64,000 bases of DNA from Candidatus Enterococcus stercoripullorum (GCA_019120335.1 DWVH01000022.1:1-64000); one strand, 5' to 3'. Shown: positions 8,552-19,875, counted from the first letter of the stretch. Program-made: numbers and translations. The notes: generated by a model from the sequence alone, not told the origin.

Positions 8552-9760
8552 TTGGAATATAGTGAAATTATGGTTCGCTATGGAGAATTATCCACAAAAG
8601 GCAAGAACCGCAAATCATTTATTATGCAACTGGCACAAAATGTGAGAAGTGCTTTAAGTGATTTTCCAAATATTAAGATTAAAGCTGACCGTGATCGAAT
8701 GCATTTATTACTCAATGGTGAAGATAGTCATGCGGTTATTGAAAAACTACAGAAAGTATTTGGTATTCAAAATTTCTCACCTAGTATCAAGGTAGAAAAA
8801 TCAATTCCTGCACTTATCACAGCAGTACAGACCGTGATGAAAGAAATTTACACTGGGACGGAAAGTTTTAAAATTACTGCTAAAAGAAGTGACCATGATT
8901 TTGAACAAACCAGCGAAGAATTAAATTTAACTTTAGGCAATGCGGTTATCGATATTTTTCCAGATATTAAAGTGCAAATGAAGCGTCCAGATATTAACTT
9001 ACGCGTAGAAATTCGATTGGATGCGGCTTATATCTCTTATGAAACGATTCAAGGTGCAGGTGGTTTACCAGTAGGAACTTCAGGTAAGGGGATGTTGATG
9101 TTATCTGGAGGTATTGACTCACCTGTAGCGGGTTACTTTGCGATGAAACGTGGGGTAGAAATTGAAGCCGTGCATTTTGCTTCACCACCTTATACGAGTG
9201 AACAAGCCTTACAAAAAGCTAAAGACTTAACAGCTAAATTAGCGCCTTATGTCGGTAGTATCCAATTTATTGAAGTGCCATTTACTAAGGTTCAAGAAAC
9301 GATTAAAGAAGTGGTCCCTCAAGGCTATTGGATGACTTTAACTAGACGGATGATGTTGAGAATCACGGATGAAATCTGTCAATTACGTCATGGTTTAATC
9401 ATTTTAAATGGAGAATCTTTAGGACAAGTTGCTTCACAAACCTTACAAAGTATGGTTGCGATTAATGAAGTAACGAATCGACCAGTTGTGCGACCAGTAG
9501 CGACTATGGATAAGCTTGAAATTATTGAAGTAGCCCAAGAAATTGACACTTTTGAGTTAGCCATTCAACCATTTGAAGATTGTTGCACAATTTTTGCACC
9601 ACCCCAGCCGAAAACACGACCAAAATTGGAAAAAGTTCATGAGTATGAAGAAAGATTTGATGTCGAAGGTTTAGTCCAAGAAGCCCTTGCCGGATTGAAA
9701 ATATCTGAAATTACGCCTCATTCTAGTGAAGTTCGTGATGAGTTTGCTGATTTATTATAA
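8552..9760 (+). CDS. thiI: tRNA 4-thiouridine synthase ThiI
   Basis: Adenylates and thiolates tRNA at U8. The 402-residue protein starts [18 protein letters not shown] (ferredoxin-like and THUMP domain, RNA binding). The PP-loop follows as [20 protein letters not shown]. There is no C-terminal rhodanese domain, as is usual in Firmicutes. The TTG at 8552 is chosen: AAAGGA just after the desulfurase stop is spaced for it, whereas the ATG at 8543 overlaps the SD. It is cotranscribed with the desulfurase that donates sulfur. Confidence 0.93.
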   Translation: MEYSEIMVRYGELSTKGKNRKSFIMQLAQNVRSALSDFPNIKIKADRDRMHLLLNGEDSHAVIEKLQKVFGIQNFSPSIKVEKSIPALITAVQTVMKEIYTGTESFKITAKRSDHDFEQTSEELNLTLGNAVIDIFPDIKVQMKRPDINLRVEIRLDAAYISYETIQGAGGLPVGTSGKGMLMLSGGIDSPVAGYFAMKRGVEIEAVHFASPPYTSEQALQKAKDLTAKLAPYVGSIQFIEVPFTKVQETIKEVVPQGYWMTLTRRMMLRITDEICQLRHGLIILNGESLGQVASQTLQSMVAINEVTNRPVVRPVATMDKLEIIEVAQEIDTFELAIQPFEDCCTIFAPPQPKTRPKLEKVHEYEERFDVEGLVQEALAGLKISEITPHSSEVRDEFADLL

Positions 9761-9766
9761 TTATTC

Positions 9767-9812
9767 AACTGATTGACTTAGCAATGTATTTTGCTGATTC
9801 AATCAGTTTTTT
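9767..9812 (+). terminator. Terminator after thiI
   Basis: AACTGATTGA/TCAATCAGTT stem with an inner AGCAA/TTGCT stem, followed by TTTT. Confidence 0.8.
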
Positions 9813-9934
9813 ACTACATCGTAAACACTTTCACAAATATTCAATAAAAAACGTTTGGCTACTTGTAAGTTTGTGCTATTCGTGATAAACTCAAAATGTG
9901 AAACGATGAACAAAAATGAAAGGGAAAAATATAT

Positions 9935-10570
9935 ATGGAAGCCAAAAAAAAATTACCCAAAGCAACGGCTAAACGTCTACCAGTCTATTTACGCTATCTA
10001 AATGTTTTGCAAGACAGTGGTGTGACAAGAATTAAGTCCAAAGGTTTTGCAGAAATTACCCAGATTCCTTCAGCTACGATTCGTCGAGATTTTTCGTATC
10101 TAGGCGAGTTAGGGCGAAGTGGATATGGTTATGATGTACCTTATCTGATAGAAGTTTTTAGCAATTTATTAGATGTGCAAGAAGAAAAACGAATCGCATT
10201 AATCGGGTTTGGTAATCTGGGAAAAGCCTTAGCGAAGAATAATTTTAGAAGAAACGGCAATTTAAATATCGTGGCAGTATTCGATAATAATCCTGAACTT
10301 ATCCATCAAGAAGTAGAAGGATTTTACGTATACAGTATTGAAGAGTTAGCTCAAGTGGTACTACAAGAAAATATCACCGTGGCCATTACGACTGTTCCTA
10401 GTAAATTCTCCCAAGAAGTAGTGAATCAAATTGTTGCTGCAAATATTACCGCTATTTTGAGTTTTGCTCCTGACCGTGTCAATGTCCCTAAGGATGTCAC
10501 AGTTCAATATATTGACTTAACCACAGAATTGCAAACCTTAATATTCTTTGATCGAGAATACAAGAAATAA
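9935..10570 (+). CDS. rex: Redox-sensing transcriptional repressor Rex
   Basis: Senses the NADH/NAD+ ratio and represses fermentation and respiration genes when NAD+ is high. The 211-residue protein has a winged-helix N-terminus (ATAKRLPVYLRYLNVLQ... with ATIRRDFSYLGELGRSGYGY as recognition region). A Rossmann domain follows with IGFGNLGKAL (NADH-binding glycine motif), then FDRE near the C-terminus (domain-swapped helix). No Rex operator was confidently picked out in the window. Rex beside tpx links redox sensing with peroxide defence. Confidence 0.93.
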   Translation: MEAKKKLPKATAKRLPVYLRYLNVLQDSGVTRIKSKGFAEITQIPSATIRRDFSYLGELGRSGYGYDVPYLIEVFSNLLDVQEEKRIALIGFGNLGKALAKNNFRRNGNLNIVAVFDNNPELIHQEVEGFYVYSIEELAQVVLQENITVAITTVPSKFSQEVVNQIVAANITAILSFAPDRVNVPKDVTVQYIDLTTELQTLIFFDREYKK

Positions 10571-10632
10571 AGCATTTTATTTGTTCGTAAAAACGGCTCG
10601 TGCTAAACTAAAATAAAAAAGCAAAGGGATGG

Positions 10633-11127
10633 ATGAACATGCAAATTACTAAGCGTGGAGAGGCTTTTTCATTAGTAAAGGAACCATTGAAGGTAGGAAA
10701 TCAAGCAGTGGATTTTGAATTAAAGGATTTGAAAGATAAAGTTTTTCATTTATCTCAGTTATTAGACAAACCTTTGATTATCAGTGTGGTGCCAGATATT
10801 AATACTTCAGTGTGTTCTATACAGACGCGTAAATTTAATGAAATGATGGCTAAGTTTGAAGAAGCTAATTTTGTCACAATTTCTAATAATACGAGAGAAC
10901 AACAGGAATCTTGGTGTGCAGCGGAAGGTTTGGATTTAGTGATGTTGCATGATCCTGAAAATACATTTGGTCAAGCTTATGATGTTTTGATTCCAGAATT
11001 AAATGTGTATGCGCGCAGTGTCTTTGTGATTAATAGTGATGGCAAAATCATTTATGAAGAAATTGTCCCTGAAATGACACAAGAGCCTAATTATCAAAAC
11101 GCAATTGATGCCATTGTCAATCGTTAA
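10633..11127 (+). CDS. tpx: Thiol peroxidase (Tpx, atypical 2-Cys peroxiredoxin)
   Basis: Reduces hydroperoxides using thioredoxin. The 164 residues include VVPDINTSVCSIQTRKFNEM with the peroxidatic Cys, the partner in ESWCAAEGLDLVMLHD as resolving Cys, and ARSVFVINSDGKIIYEE late in the fold. The ATG at 10633 (or the ATG two codons later) follows GGGATGG. Spacing from rex (62 bases) and the lack of a terminator between them suggest partial cotranscription. Confidence 0.9.
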   Translation: MNMQITKRGEAFSLVKEPLKVGNQAVDFELKDLKDKVFHLSQLLDKPLIISVVPDINTSVCSIQTRKFNEMMAKFEEANFVTISNNTREQQESWCAAEGLDLVMLHDPENTFGQAYDVLIPELNVYARSVFVINSDGKIIYEEIVPEMTQEPNYQNAIDAIVNR

Positions 11128-11169
11128 TTGCATTGCAGTTTGACTTATGGCCAACTTCATTGTAAAATA

Positions 11170-11418
11170 TGCTTACGTTGATCAAGAGGAGTAGTAGCGT
11201 TTATTGATTTTTAGAGAGAAGACCCTTGGCTGTGAGGTTTTTAATCAAGCGTTATGAAGGTAGCTTGTGAGTACTTATCTTGAAAATATGTGTAGAGATA
11301 AGCGAGTTGTGATCGTTAACTCACTTTTGAGAGGTAGTATTGACTACAATTTAGGTGGTACCGCGTAATTTACGTCCTAATGTACAAAAGTCCAACTTTT
11401 GTACATTAGGACTTTTTT
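11170..11418 (+). promoter_or_regulatory. T-box riboswitch controlling valS
   Basis: The conserved T-box core TTAGGTGGTACCGCG (11351-11365) lies before a 17-bp terminator stem (11374-11390 with 11396-11412) and six T residues. Upstream, 11200-11330 can form Stem I, with AGAGAGAAGA-type elements near 11212. Uncharged tRNA-Val would stabilise the antiterminator. A GTA triplet at 11271-11273 is a possible Val specifier but was not proven by folding. Confidence 0.9.
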
Positions 11419-11519
11419 ATTCTAAGGATGTGAAGTGGGTCGCCCGGAAAAGAATTTGTATCTTAAAATAAATTGTAGGCAACGGATAAATAAAAATGAA
11501 ACCAATGAGGAGGAAGATT

Positions 11520-14159
11520 ATGGCAGAAAATACACTATCAAGCAAGTATAATCCGCAAGAAGTAGAAGCTGGTCGTTATCAAGAATGGCTAGAAAAAGAT
11601 TTATTTAAGCCAAGTGGCGATAAAAAGGCAAAACCTTATTCAATTGTGATTCCACCACCAAATGTAACAGGTAAATTACACTTAGGTCATGCTTGGGATA
11701 CGACTCTACAAGATATGATTATTCGCCAAAAACGTATGCAAGGCTATGATACTTTATGGTTACCAGGAATGGATCATGCGGGGATTGCGACTCAAGCCAA
11801 AGTAGAAGCTAAATTACAAGAACAAGGAATTTCACGCTATGATTTAGGTCGTGAAAAATTTGTGGAACAAGTTTGGGATTGGAAAGAAGAGTATGCCACT
11901 CATATACGTGAACAATGGGGTAAACTTGGCATTTCTGTAGATTATTCTCGTGAACGTTTTACTTTAGATGAAGGACTATCTAAAGCGGTACGTAAAGTCT
12001 TTGTTTCTTTGTATGAAAAAGGCTTAATTTATCGTGGCGAATACATTATTAACTGGGACCCTAAAGCAAGAACTGCCCTTTCTGATATTGAAGTAATCCA
12101 TAAAGATGTGGAAGGTGCTTTTTACCACATGACTTATGAATTAGCAGATGGTTCTGGTACCGTAGAAATTGCGACTACTCGTCCAGAAACGATGCTAGGG
12201 GATACTGCAGTGGCTGTTCACCCTGATGATGAACGTTATCAACATTTAATTGGCCAAAATGTAGTTTTACCAATTGTGAATAAAGAAATTCCAGTTGTGG
12301 CGGATACTTATGTTGATATGGAATTTGGAACAGGGGTTGTGAAAATTACACCAGCACATGATCCAAATGATTTTGAAGTGGGTAACCGTCATGATTTACC
12401 ACGTGTAAATGTCATGAATGAAGATGGCACAATGAACGAACTAGCCGGAAAATATGCCGGTATGGATCGTTTTGAAGCTCGTAAAGCAATTGTTAAAGAA
12501 TTGGAAGAGTTAGGTCGTTTAGTGAAGATTGAAAAAATGGTCCATAGTGTGGGTCATTCTGAACGTACGGGGGTAGTCGTTGAACCACGTCTATCTACAC
12601 AATGGTTTGTTAAGATGGCACCTTTAGCTAAACGCGCCATCGAAAATCAAGAGACTGAGGATGCTGTTGAATTTTATCCACCACGTTTTAACCAAACTTT
12701 CTTACGTTGGATGGAAAATGTACATGATTGGGTCATTTCACGTCAATTATGGTGGGGACATCAAATTCCAGCCTGGTATCATAAAGAAACTGGGGAAATG
12801 TATGTCGGAATGCAAGCACCTGAAGATAGTGAAAACTGGGTGCAAGACTCCGATGTATTAGATACTTGGTTTAGTTCTGCATTATGGCCATTTTCAACTA
12901 TGGGCTGGCCTGATACGGAGAATGAAGATTTCAAACGGTACTTCCCAACAAACACATTAGTCACAGGTTATGATATTATCTTCTTCTGGGTAAGCCGTAT
13001 GATTTTCCAAAGTTTGGAATTTACGGATAGTCGTCCATTCAAGAATGTATTAATTCATGGATTGATTCGTGATGAACAAGGACGCAAGATGAGTAAATCT
13101 TTAGGTAACGGGATTGATCCTATGGAAGTCATCGAAAAATACGGCGCTGATGCTTTACGTTGGTTCTTATCAAATGGTTCAGCACCAGGACAAGATGTGC
13201 GCTTTAGCTATGAAAAAATGGATGCAGCTTGGAATTTCATTAATAAAATTTGGAATGCTTCACGTTTTGTCTTAATGAATGTAGAAGGTATGAGTGCGGC
13301 TGATTTGCATCTTGATGGACAAAAGAGTGTCGCTGACCGTTGGATTTTAACTCGCCTAAATGAAACGATTGAAAGAGTAACGCATTTATTTGATCGCTTT
13401 GAATTTGGTGAAGCTGGTCGTAATCTGTATAACTTTATTTGGGATGACTTCTGTGATTGGTACATTGAAATGAGTAAAGAAACTTTATATGGCGATAATC
13501 CTGAAGCTAAACGCATGAATCAAGCAGTATTGGTATATGTATTGGATAATATTGTACGTTTACTACATCCAATTATGCCGTTTGTTACTGAAGAAATTTT
13601 CTCTAAATTGCCAACAACAACTGGTTCAATCGTGGTCGCAAGTTATCCAGAAGTAAATGCATTTAGCGATGAGTCGGCTGCTGAAGGGATGGAAGTCTTA
13701 AAAGAAGTGATTCGTGCGGTTCGTAATATCCGTGCTGAAGTGAATACACCATTATCAAAAGCCGTAACTCTTCTAATTCAAGCAAATGATGAAAAAGTAC
13801 AAGCTTTCTTAACGGCTAATCAAAATTATATTATGCGTTTTTGTAATCCAGATGAATTGGTAATTGCAACAGAATTAGCAGTACCTGATATGGCGATGTC
13901 ACAAGTGATTACTGGTGCGACGATTTACTTACCATTGGCGAATTTAATCAATTTAACCGAAGAAATTGCCCGTTTAGAAAAAGAATTAGCTAAACTAGAT
14001 GGTGAAGTGAAACGTGTTCAAGGTAAATTAGCAAATGAACGTTTTGTAAGTAAGGCGCCTCAAGCAGTGGTTGACCAAGAACGTGCAAAAGAAGCCGATT
14101 ATCTTGAAAAACAAAAAGCAGTGGCACAACGCATTGCTCAATTAAAAGAATTACAATAA
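11520..14159 (+). CDS. valS: Valyl-tRNA synthetase
   Basis: Charges tRNA-Val. The 879-residue class I synthetase has the HIGH motif as [16 protein letters not shown] and the KMSKS motif as [10 protein letters not shown]. The editing (CP1) domain contains [17 protein letters not shown]. It also has the [10 protein letters not shown] block and the Val-specific C-terminal coiled coil ([18 protein letters not shown]...). The ATG at 11520 with AGGAGGAAG is preferred over an in-frame ATG at 11496. Regulated by the T-box leader; folC follows after a weak hairpin. Confidence 0.97.
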   Translation: MAENTLSSKYNPQEVEAGRYQEWLEKDLFKPSGDKKAKPYSIVIPPPNVTGKLHLGHAWDTTLQDMIIRQKRMQGYDTLWLPGMDHAGIATQAKVEAKLQEQGISRYDLGREKFVEQVWDWKEEYATHIREQWGKLGISVDYSRERFTLDEGLSKAVRKVFVSLYEKGLIYRGEYIINWDPKARTALSDIEVIHKDVEGAFYHMTYELADGSGTVEIATTRPETMLGDTAVAVHPDDERYQHLIGQNVVLPIVNKEIPVVADTYVDMEFGTGVVKITPAHDPNDFEVGNRHDLPRVNVMNEDGTMNELAGKYAGMDRFEARKAIVKELEELGRLVKIEKMVHSVGHSERTGVVVEPRLSTQWFVKMAPLAKRAIENQETEDAVEFYPPRFNQTFLRWMENVHDWVISRQLWWGHQIPAWYHKETGEMYVGMQAPEDSENWVQDSDVLDTWFSSALWPFSTMGWPDTENEDFKRYFPTNTLVTGYDIIFFWVSRMIFQSLEFTDSRPFKNVLIHGLIRDEQGRKMSKSLGNGIDPMEVIEKYGADALRWFLSNGSAPGQDVRFSYEKMDAAWNFINKIWNASRFVLMNVEGMSAADLHLDGQKSVADRWILTRLNETIERVTHLFDRFEFGEAGRNLYNFIWDDFCDWYIEMSKETLYGDNPEAKRMNQAVLVYVLDNIVRLLHPIMPFVTEEIFSKLPTTTGSIVVASYPEVNAFSDESAAEGMEVLKEVIRAVRNIRAEVNTPLSKAVTLLIQANDEKVQAFLTANQNYIMRFCNPDELVIATELAVPDMAMSQVITGATIYLPLANLINLTEEIARLEKELAKLDGEVKRVQGKLANERFVSKAPQAVVDQERAKEADYLEKQKAVAQRIAQLKELQ

Positions 14160-14163
14160 TCAG

Positions 14164-14206
14164 AAAGGGGGACATTTGTAAATAGAAATTTGCAAGTGTC
14201 CCTTTA
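14164..14206 (+). terminator. Hairpin after valS (weak terminator or processing site)
   Basis: AAAGGGGGACATTTG pairs with CAAGTGTCCCTTT around an AT-rich loop. It has no clean T-run, so readthrough into folC, which starts 25 bases later, is likely. Confidence 0.5.
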
Positions 14207-14230
14207 TGCTTAGTAAAAGAAGGTTTTAAA

Positions 14231-15535
14231 GTGAGTTTTACAGAAAAAGAAGCAATTAATTGGATTCATAGTCGTTTAAAATTTGGTTCTAGACCAGGAC
14301 TTGATCGAATTGAAGCAATATTATCAGCCCTAGGAAATCCAGAAAAAAAGGTTCATATGATTCATATTGCAGGGACGAATGGCAAAGGCTCAACGGTGAG
14401 TTATTTGAAACATTTGCTCATGCAGACAGGCTTAACTGTGGGGACCTTTACTTCACCCTATATTGAATGTTTTAATGAACGGATTGCCATTAATCAACAA
14501 ATGATTCAAGCGGAACAATTAGCCGATTTAACTTGGCGTGTGAAAGCAGTGGTGGAAAAGCTAGATGAGGATTCGCATTTAAGAGGGGCTACTGAATTTG
14601 AAATTTTAACAGCGATGGGATTTTTATACTTTTATGAACAACAAGTAGATGTCGCAATTATCGAAGTGGGACTAGGGGGCTTACTGGATTGCACCAATGT
14701 AATTACCCCTGATTTGGTAGGTATTACAACAATTGGGTTAGATCATCAAGATATCCTAGGTGAAACACTAGAAGAGATTGCCTTTCAAAAAGCAGGTATC
14801 ATTAAAGATAAAGTGCCAGTGGTTTGTGGCAATATTGAAACAGCTGCTATGAGTGTGATCGAACAAGTGGCAAAAGAAAAACAAGTGCCAGTATACAGCT
14901 ATCAAAAGGATTATTCCGCCACTTATCTACGCCCAGATGTCAAATGGGGCGAACGATTTAATTATGCCGATGCTGATGGTGAGATGAAAAATTTATTTAC
15001 ACCGTTATTAGGGCATCATCAAATCGAAAATGCAGGCATGGCGATTTTCTTGTTTAAAAAATATTGTGAGTTACTTGATTTACCACTGCAAGAGAAATGG
15101 ATTGTGCAAGGATTAAAAGCCACTTTTTGGCCAGCAAGAATGGAAAGAATTAGTCAGCAGCCATTAATCATTTTGGATGGCGCACACAATGATCATGCGA
15201 TGGCGCGTTTAGTTGAAAATCTAGATGAATTTAAGGATTTTAAAAAGTATGTTTTATTTTCAGCCCTGCAAACTAAAGATGTAGACGGTATGCTTTCTAT
15301 GTTATTAGAAGTACCTCATACGAAGATTGTTGTTGCTTCTTTTGAACATCCGAAATCCATTCAGATGACTGAGCATTTTGAGCAGTTTGCACCGGATAAA
15401 TTATCAGTTGTCTCATTATGGCAATTTGGGTTGGCTGAAATCTTGGAAAATATGCAAGAAGAGGATATGCTATTGGTAACGGGGTCACTTTATTTTGTGT
15501 CTCAAGTTCGTGAATTATTATTAGGACAAAAGTAG
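14231..15535 (+). CDS. folC: Folylpolyglutamate synthase / dihydrofolate synthase
   Basis: Adds glutamate to folates in the cytoplasm. The 434 residues include the folate-ligase P-loop HIAGTNGKGSTVSYLKHLL, TSPYIECFNERI, the omega-loop VGLGGLLDCTNVI, and GLDHQDILGETLEEIAFQKAGI. The C-terminal Rossmann-like domain has ILDGAHNDHAMARL. GTG start at 14231. It lies downstream of valS, the classical valS-folC order, and is followed closely by a HAD gene. Confidence 0.93.
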   Translation: MSFTEKEAINWIHSRLKFGSRPGLDRIEAILSALGNPEKKVHMIHIAGTNGKGSTVSYLKHLLMQTGLTVGTFTSPYIECFNERIAINQQMIQAEQLADLTWRVKAVVEKLDEDSHLRGATEFEILTAMGFLYFYEQQVDVAIIEVGLGGLLDCTNVITPDLVGITTIGLDHQDILGETLEEIAFQKAGIIKDKVPVVCGNIETAAMSVIEQVAKEKQVPVYSYQKDYSATYLRPDVKWGERFNYADADGEMKNLFTPLLGHHQIENAGMAIFLFKKYCELLDLPLQEKWIVQGLKATFWPARMERISQQPLIILDGAHNDHAMARLVENLDEFKDFKKYVLFSALQTKDVDGMLSMLLEVPHTKIVVASFEHPKSIQMTEHFEQFAPDKLSVVSLWQFGLAEILENMQEEDMLLVTGSLYFVSQVRELLLGQK

Positions 15536-15544
15536 AGGTGTGTG

Positions 15545-16201
15545 ATGAAAAAATATAAAGGCATTATTTTTGATATGGATGGGCTGTTGTTTGATACGGA
15601 AATGACGTATTATCATGCCAATCAAGTCGTTGCTGATCGTCTAGGAATTAGCTATGATTTTGAAGTTTACCGCCAATATATTGGTATTTCTGATGAAGAG
15701 ATGATTGCGGCTTACCATAAAAATTATGATCAAAAATATGGTAAAGAAGTGGTTGATCGTTTAGTAAATGAAAGTCATGAACAAATTTATGCTGATTTTT
15801 CTCATGGCAAAGTAGCTTTGAAACCAGGGGTCGAGGCTTTAATGGTGCGTCTTAATGAGTTACACATTCCTAAAGTCATCGCTTCGAGTAATACTTTAAA
15901 GTTTATTAATATTTTACTTGCTCATTCTAGTATTAAAGATGAGTTCGACAGTATTGTATCTGCAGAAGACGTCCGTTTTGCCAAACCAAATCCAGAAATT
16001 TTCTTAAAGGCTTTGGAAAAACTAGGACTCAAAAAAGAAGAAGTCTTGATTTTTGAGGATTCTAAAAATGGTATCTTAGCTGCGAATCAAGCCGGAATCG
16101 ATGTGGTGATGATTCCTGATTTAATTTTGCCAACGGAGGATTTAAAAGCACAAACAGTGGGTGTTTACCAGAGCCTAAATGATGTAGTTGAAAAATTTTA
16201 A
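15545..16201 (+). CDS. HAD-family hydrolase (beta-phosphoglucomutase-like)
   Basis: A 218-residue HAD subfamily I protein with motif I IIFDMDGLLFDTEMTYY, a helical cap with YRQYIGISDEEM, motif II IASSNTL, the motif III lysine in RFAKPNPEIFLKALEKLG, and motif IV IFEDSKNGILAA. The D-x-D-G-L-L-F-D-T pattern is typical of beta-PGM/YcjU-like phosphatases. ATG at 15545 behind GAGGTG; the GTG at 15542 overlaps that SD. It starts 10 bases after the folC stop and is probably in its operon. Substrate unknown. Confidence 0.85.
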   Translation: MKKYKGIIFDMDGLLFDTEMTYYHANQVVADRLGISYDFEVYRQYIGISDEEMIAAYHKNYDQKYGKEVVDRLVNESHEQIYADFSHGKVALKPGVEALMVRLNELHIPKVIASSNTLKFINILLAHSSIKDEFDSIVSAEDVRFAKPNPEIFLKALEKLGLKKEEVLIFEDSKNGILAANQAGIDVVMIPDLILPTEDLKAQTVGVYQSLNDVVEKF

Positions 16202-16209
16202 TAAATGGC

Positions 16210-16248
16210 TATCCTATCAAGAGTTGTTTGCTTTTGATAGGATTTTTT
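16210..16248 (+). terminator. Terminator of the valS-folC-HAD unit
   Basis: ATCCTATCAA/TTGATAGGAT stem with a 13-base loop, followed by six T residues. Confidence 0.88.
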
Positions 16249-16309
16249 GTTTAGTGAAAAGCTTTTGGCATTTTTTTGCGTAATTTATAAGTGAAGGGAG
16301 GGAATAGTT

Positions 16310-16978
16310 ATGGAAATTCCAACAAGTTCAATGCCGCGCGAACGTTTAGTTGAGCGTGGGGTTCATGCTTTATCTGATCAAGAACTTTTAGCTATCTTAT
16401 TACGAACAGGTACAAAACAAATGAATGTCCTTGAATTAGCTGGTAAGGTGTTAATGCATTTTCCAAATTTATTTGAATTAAAACAAGCAGACTTAGCCGA
16501 ATTATTATCAATAAAAGGCATTGGTCAGATTAAAGCTGTTGAATTACAGGCAGCAATGGAATTAGGGTATCGCATCCATCAATCATGCCAACCCAAATTT
16601 GGACGTGTATCAAGTAGTTTTCAGTTGGCACACCAGATGATTGCTGAACTGAAAGATGAACCACAAGAACATCTCGTTTGTTTATATTTAAATACTAAAA
16701 ACGAAATTATTCAGAAAAATAGTTTATTTACGGGTTCTTTAGATCAGTCTATTGCGCATCCTAGGGAAATTTTTAGAGCGGCTGTTAGATGTAGTGCGGC
16801 ACGGATAATTGTTTGCCATAATCATCCTAGTGGCAATCCTGAACCATCAGAAAATGATAAAGTCTTTACAAAACGTTTGATTCGTTGTGGAGAATTGATG
16901 GGTGTCGAGGTTTTAGATCATATTGTAGTTGGACATGAAAGTTATGTTAGCTTAAGAGAAAGAGGATTATGGCAATAA
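16310..16978 (+). CDS. radC: RadC family protein (JAMM/MPN+ domain)
   Basis: A 222-residue RadC/UPF0758 protein. The N-terminal helix-hairpin-helix LLSIKGIGQIKAVELQAAME is followed by a JAMM metalloprotease-like domain with the metal motif HNHPSGNPEPSENDK (H-x-H-x10-D). The cellular role is unsettled; the old DNA-repair assignment is not well supported. ATG at 16310 behind AGGGAGGG. It is monocistronic, between two terminators. Confidence 0.92.
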   Translation: MEIPTSSMPRERLVERGVHALSDQELLAILLRTGTKQMNVLELAGKVLMHFPNLFELKQADLAELLSIKGIGQIKAVELQAAMELGYRIHQSCQPKFGRVSSSFQLAHQMIAELKDEPQEHLVCLYLNTKNEIIQKNSLFTGSLDQSIAHPREIFRAAVRCSAARIIVCHNHPSGNPEPSENDKVFTKRLIRCGELMGVEVLDHIVVGHESYVSLRERGLWQ

Positions 16979-16984
16979 AAAGAA

Positions 16985-17015
16985 GGTCAGGAGTAAAATT
17001 CCTGACCTCTTATTT
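16985..17015. terminator. Bidirectional terminator between radC and rnjA
   Basis: AGGTCAGGA/TCCTGACCT perfect stem with a 7-base loop, an A-run on the left and CTTATTTTTATTT on the right, between converging genes. Confidence 0.85.
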
Positions 17016-18695
17016 TTATTTATCGGGTGTCATAATCATTGCTAAAATCATCGGACTCCGACGTGTTTTTTCATATAAATAAGGCTCAATTGCATCAGTT
17101 AGGATTTCACGTAATTGATGCTCACTTATTTCACCTTCTTGATTGAAGGTGTCCATTAATGCATCATACAGAATACCTTGCGCCTCACTAATCATTTCTC
17201 CAGATTCACGCATGTAAATAAAGCCACGTGATAAGATATCTGGTCCGGCTAGTAATTCACGTTTTTCTAAGTCTACTGTTACAACAATAAGGACTAATCC
17301 TTCTTCAGAGAGAATTTGACGATCGCGTAAAACTACATTACCGATATCACCAATCCCACTACCATCAACATAGACATCACCTGCGTGGAAGTGACCAGCA
17401 AGTCGTGCGCTATCACTAGTTAAAGCGAGCATATCGCCATTTTCCATAATGAAACAATTTTCTTTTGGCACGCCGGTTGCTTGGGCTAATTGTGTATGAA
17501 TTTTTAACATACGAAATTCACCATGAACAGGCATAAAGAATTTTGGTTTCATTAATCGTAACATTAATTTTTGCTCTTCTTGACCCCCATGACCAGAAGT
17601 ATGAATATTATTTAATTTACCATGGATGACATTTGCACCAGCTTCAAGTAGTAAATTAATTAAATGATTGACGCTAGTTGTGTTTCCTGGGATAGGAGAA
17701 CTAGAAAAGATGACCGTATCATCAGGATGAATACTGATTTGGCGATGTGTGCCGTTTGCGATACGACTTAAGGCTGCCATCGGTTCACCTTGAGAGCCAG
17801 TACACAAAATCATTGTTTGATTGGCAGGTAATTGATTTAATTCACTCGCATCGATAAAGGTACCTTTAGGAACTTTGATATAGCCTAATTTTTGACCATT
17901 CACGATGGCATTTTCCATACTGCGACCAAAAACGGCAATTTTTCGTCCAGTGGCTACTGCGGCATCGGCAGCTTGTTGTAAACGGAAAATATTAGAAGCA
18001 AAACTAGCGAAAATAATTCGTCCTTCAATTTTTTCAACGATTTTAATAATTGAATCGCCAATGGTACGCTCTGATTTGGTAAAAGTTGGGATTTCAGCAT
18101 TGGTACTATCAGAAAGTAGGCAAAGCACACCTTCTTCACCAATTTTAGCCATGCGATGTAAGTTTGCTGGTTCACCAACAGGCGTAAAGTCAAATTTAAA
18201 GTCACCAGTTGCCACGATATTTCCAGAAGGAGTTTTTACAACGACACCAAGCGCATCTGGGATACTATGCGTCGTTCTAAAAAAGCTGACAGAAGTTTTT
18301 CTGAATCGCAATACAGTATCTTCATTAATCTCAGTTAACTTGGCATCTCTTAACAAGCCATGTTCTTCGAGTTTGTTGGTAATTAATGCCAAAGCCAGTG
18401 GTCCCGCATAAATAGGAATATTAGCTTGACGTAAAAGGTAAGGAATGCCTCCAATATGATCTTCGTGACCATGAGTGATAATTAAACCTTTTACCTTTTG
18501 GATGTTTTGAACGATATAGCTATAATCAGAAATGACATAATCAATGCCAAGAAGCTCATCTTCAGGGAATTTAATTCCGGCATCTATCAAAAGAATCTCA
18601 TCTTGGAATTGCACCCCATAACAGTTTTTTCCGATTTCACCTAAACCACCAATCGCAAAAACACCTGTTTCATTGTTTTTAAGATTGACTTTCAT
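17016..18695 (-). CDS. rnjA: Ribonuclease J1
   Basis: A 5'-3' exonuclease and endonuclease of mRNA decay and 16S maturation. The 559 residues have the metallo-beta-lactamase motif [15 protein letters not shown], a beta-CASP domain with [15 protein letters not shown] and [18 protein letters not shown], the downstream [14 protein letters not shown], and a C-terminal domain. It starts one base after the rpoY stop, the conserved rpoY-rnjA operon. Confidence 0.95.
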   Translation of the reverse strand: MKVNLKNNETGVFAIGGLGEIGKNCYGVQFQDEILLIDAGIKFPEDELLGIDYVISDYSYIVQNIQKVKGLIITHGHEDHIGGIPYLLRQANIPIYAGPLALALITNKLEEHGLLRDAKLTEINEDTVLRFRKTSVSFFRTTHSIPDALGVVVKTPSGNIVATGDFKFDFTPVGEPANLHRMAKIGEEGVLCLLSDSTNAEIPTFTKSERTIGDSIIKIVEKIEGRIIFASFASNIFRLQQAADAAVATGRKIAVFGRSMENAIVNGQKLGYIKVPKGTFIDASELNQLPANQTMILCTGSQGEPMAALSRIANGTHRQISIHPDDTVIFSSSPIPGNTTSVNHLINLLLEAGANVIHGKLNNIHTSGHGGQEEQKLMLRLMKPKFFMPVHGEFRMLKIHTQLAQATGVPKENCFIMENGDMLALTSDSARLAGHFHAGDVYVDGSGIGDIGNVVLRDRQILSEEGLVLIVVTVDLEKRELLAGPDILSRGFIYMRESGEMISEAQGILYDALMDTFNQEGEISEHQLREILTDAIEPYLYEKTRRSPMILAMIMTPDK

Positions 18696-18696
18696 C

Positions 18697-18909
18697 TTAA
18701 AACTCCATCAATTTGAAGTCAGCATTTTCTTGTTCGTAAGCTAAATGATTGCCTTCTAATAATTGAATGTATTCAATGTTGTATGGGGTATGGTCTTCAA
18801 TTAGTTGACGAGCAGTTACTTCGCTATCAGCTTCAAGATAAAGTGCTCTTGTTTGTTCTCTTTTCGGATTACGATCTTTCGTCTCTTGATAAAATACTTT
18901 GTAAATCAT
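18697..18909 (-). CDS. rpoY: RNA polymerase epsilon subunit RpoY
   Basis: A small accessory subunit of Firmicute RNA polymerase. The 70 residues start [20 protein letters not shown], followed by [15 protein letters not shown], matching the RpoY family (formerly DUF1447/YkzG). The ATG at 18909 has GGAGATTATTC upstream; a longer in-frame start at 18939 lacks an SD. Immediately upstream of rnjA, as in other Firmicutes. The 18940-19120 gap holds its promoter region and a small GCTAGC-type hairpin; nothing else was recognised there. Confidence 0.92.
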   Translation of the reverse strand: MIYKVFYQETKDRNPKREQTRALYLEADSEVTARQLIEDHTPYNIEYIQLLEGNHLAYEQENADFKLMEF

Positions 18910-19124
18910 GAATAATCTCCTTTGTTCTTTTTTAAGCACAGGGCTTTATTTTTTACTAAAAGTCATTGTTCCATCTGCTAGCAACGGGGCTAGTAGAATT
19001 GAAAGTCTCGTATTCACTTTCAACAAAGACTTTGATTTCGTTTTGCACTAATGATTATTTTACCATACAAATAAAAATAAGTATAGGAACTAAGGCTTAA
19101 TGTCTGAAAAATCTTTAAAAGAAA

Positions 19125-19157
19125 AACGACTCCTGAAAAATCAATAGGAGTCGTTTC
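19125..19157 (-). terminator. Terminator of clpP
   Basis: AACGACTCCT/AGGAGTCGTT stem; on the reverse strand it is followed by TTTTTCTTTT. Confidence 0.85.
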
Positions 19158-19178
19158 AATAATTATTTAATGAATCAA

Positions 19179-19772
19179 TTATTTTAAGTTTTTGCTGCTA
19201 ACCATAATTTCATCAATCAAACCATAATCTTTGGCTTCTTGTGCTGTCATAAAGTTATCGCGATCAGTGTCTTTTTCGATAACTTCGATTGGTTGGCCAG
19301 TACGTTCTGATAAAATTTTATTTAAGCGTTCACGTGTCTTTAAGATATGACGGGCAGCAATTTCAATTTCAGTTGCTTGTCCTTGCGCTCCGCCTAGTGG
19401 TTGGTGAATCATAATTTCAGCATTAGGTAAAGCAAAACGTTTTCCTTTCGTGCCAGCTGTTAGTAAGAAACTACCCATAGAGGCAGCCATACCCATAACG
19501 ATGGTTTGGACATCTGCTTTAACAAAGTTCATAGTATCGTAAATCGCTAAACCAGCAGTTACACTACCACCAGGTGAGTTGATGTAAAGATAGATGTCTT
19601 TTTCAGAATCTTGGGCATCTAAGAATAATAATTGAGAGATAATTGAATTGGCTAAATCATCTGTAACCGGTCCACTTAACATAATGATACGGTCTTTTAA
19701 TAGGCGAGAGTAAATATCATAAGCACGTTCGCCACGAGATGATTGTTCTATAACTGTAGGAATTAAGTTCAT
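19179..19772 (-). CDS. clpP: ATP-dependent Clp protease proteolytic subunit ClpP
   Basis: A tetradecameric serine protease working with Clp ATPases. The 197 residues have catalytic Ser in [15 protein letters not shown], His in [18 protein letters not shown] and Asp in [15 protein letters not shown]. The start is set to 19772 ([20 protein letters not shown], the canonical N-terminus) with GGAGGATGCTAGG upstream; an in-frame extension to 19811 is not expected. A CtsR operator lies about 105 bases upstream. Confidence 0.97.
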   Translation of the reverse strand: MNLIPTVIEQSSRGERAYDIYSRLLKDRIIMLSGPVTDDLANSIISQLLFLDAQDSEKDIYLYINSPGGSVTAGLAIYDTMNFVKADVQTIVMGMAASMGSFLLTAGTKGKRFALPNAEIMIHQPLGGAQGQATEIEIAARHILKTRERLNKILSERTGQPIEVIEKDTDRDNFMTAQEAKDYGLIDEIMVSSKNLK

Positions 19773-19875
19773 CCTAGCATCCTCCTTCATAACGAAAAAA
19801 TCGTTGTTCATAAATTCGTTTACCTTATTTTAGCAAATCTTTTGGTAAATTGCTAATATGAAGTATACACTTTTT

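Noticed and set aside
17905..18411. 168-codon frame opposite rnjA
   Set aside because: Shadow of the strongly conserved rnjA coding sequence on the other strand.
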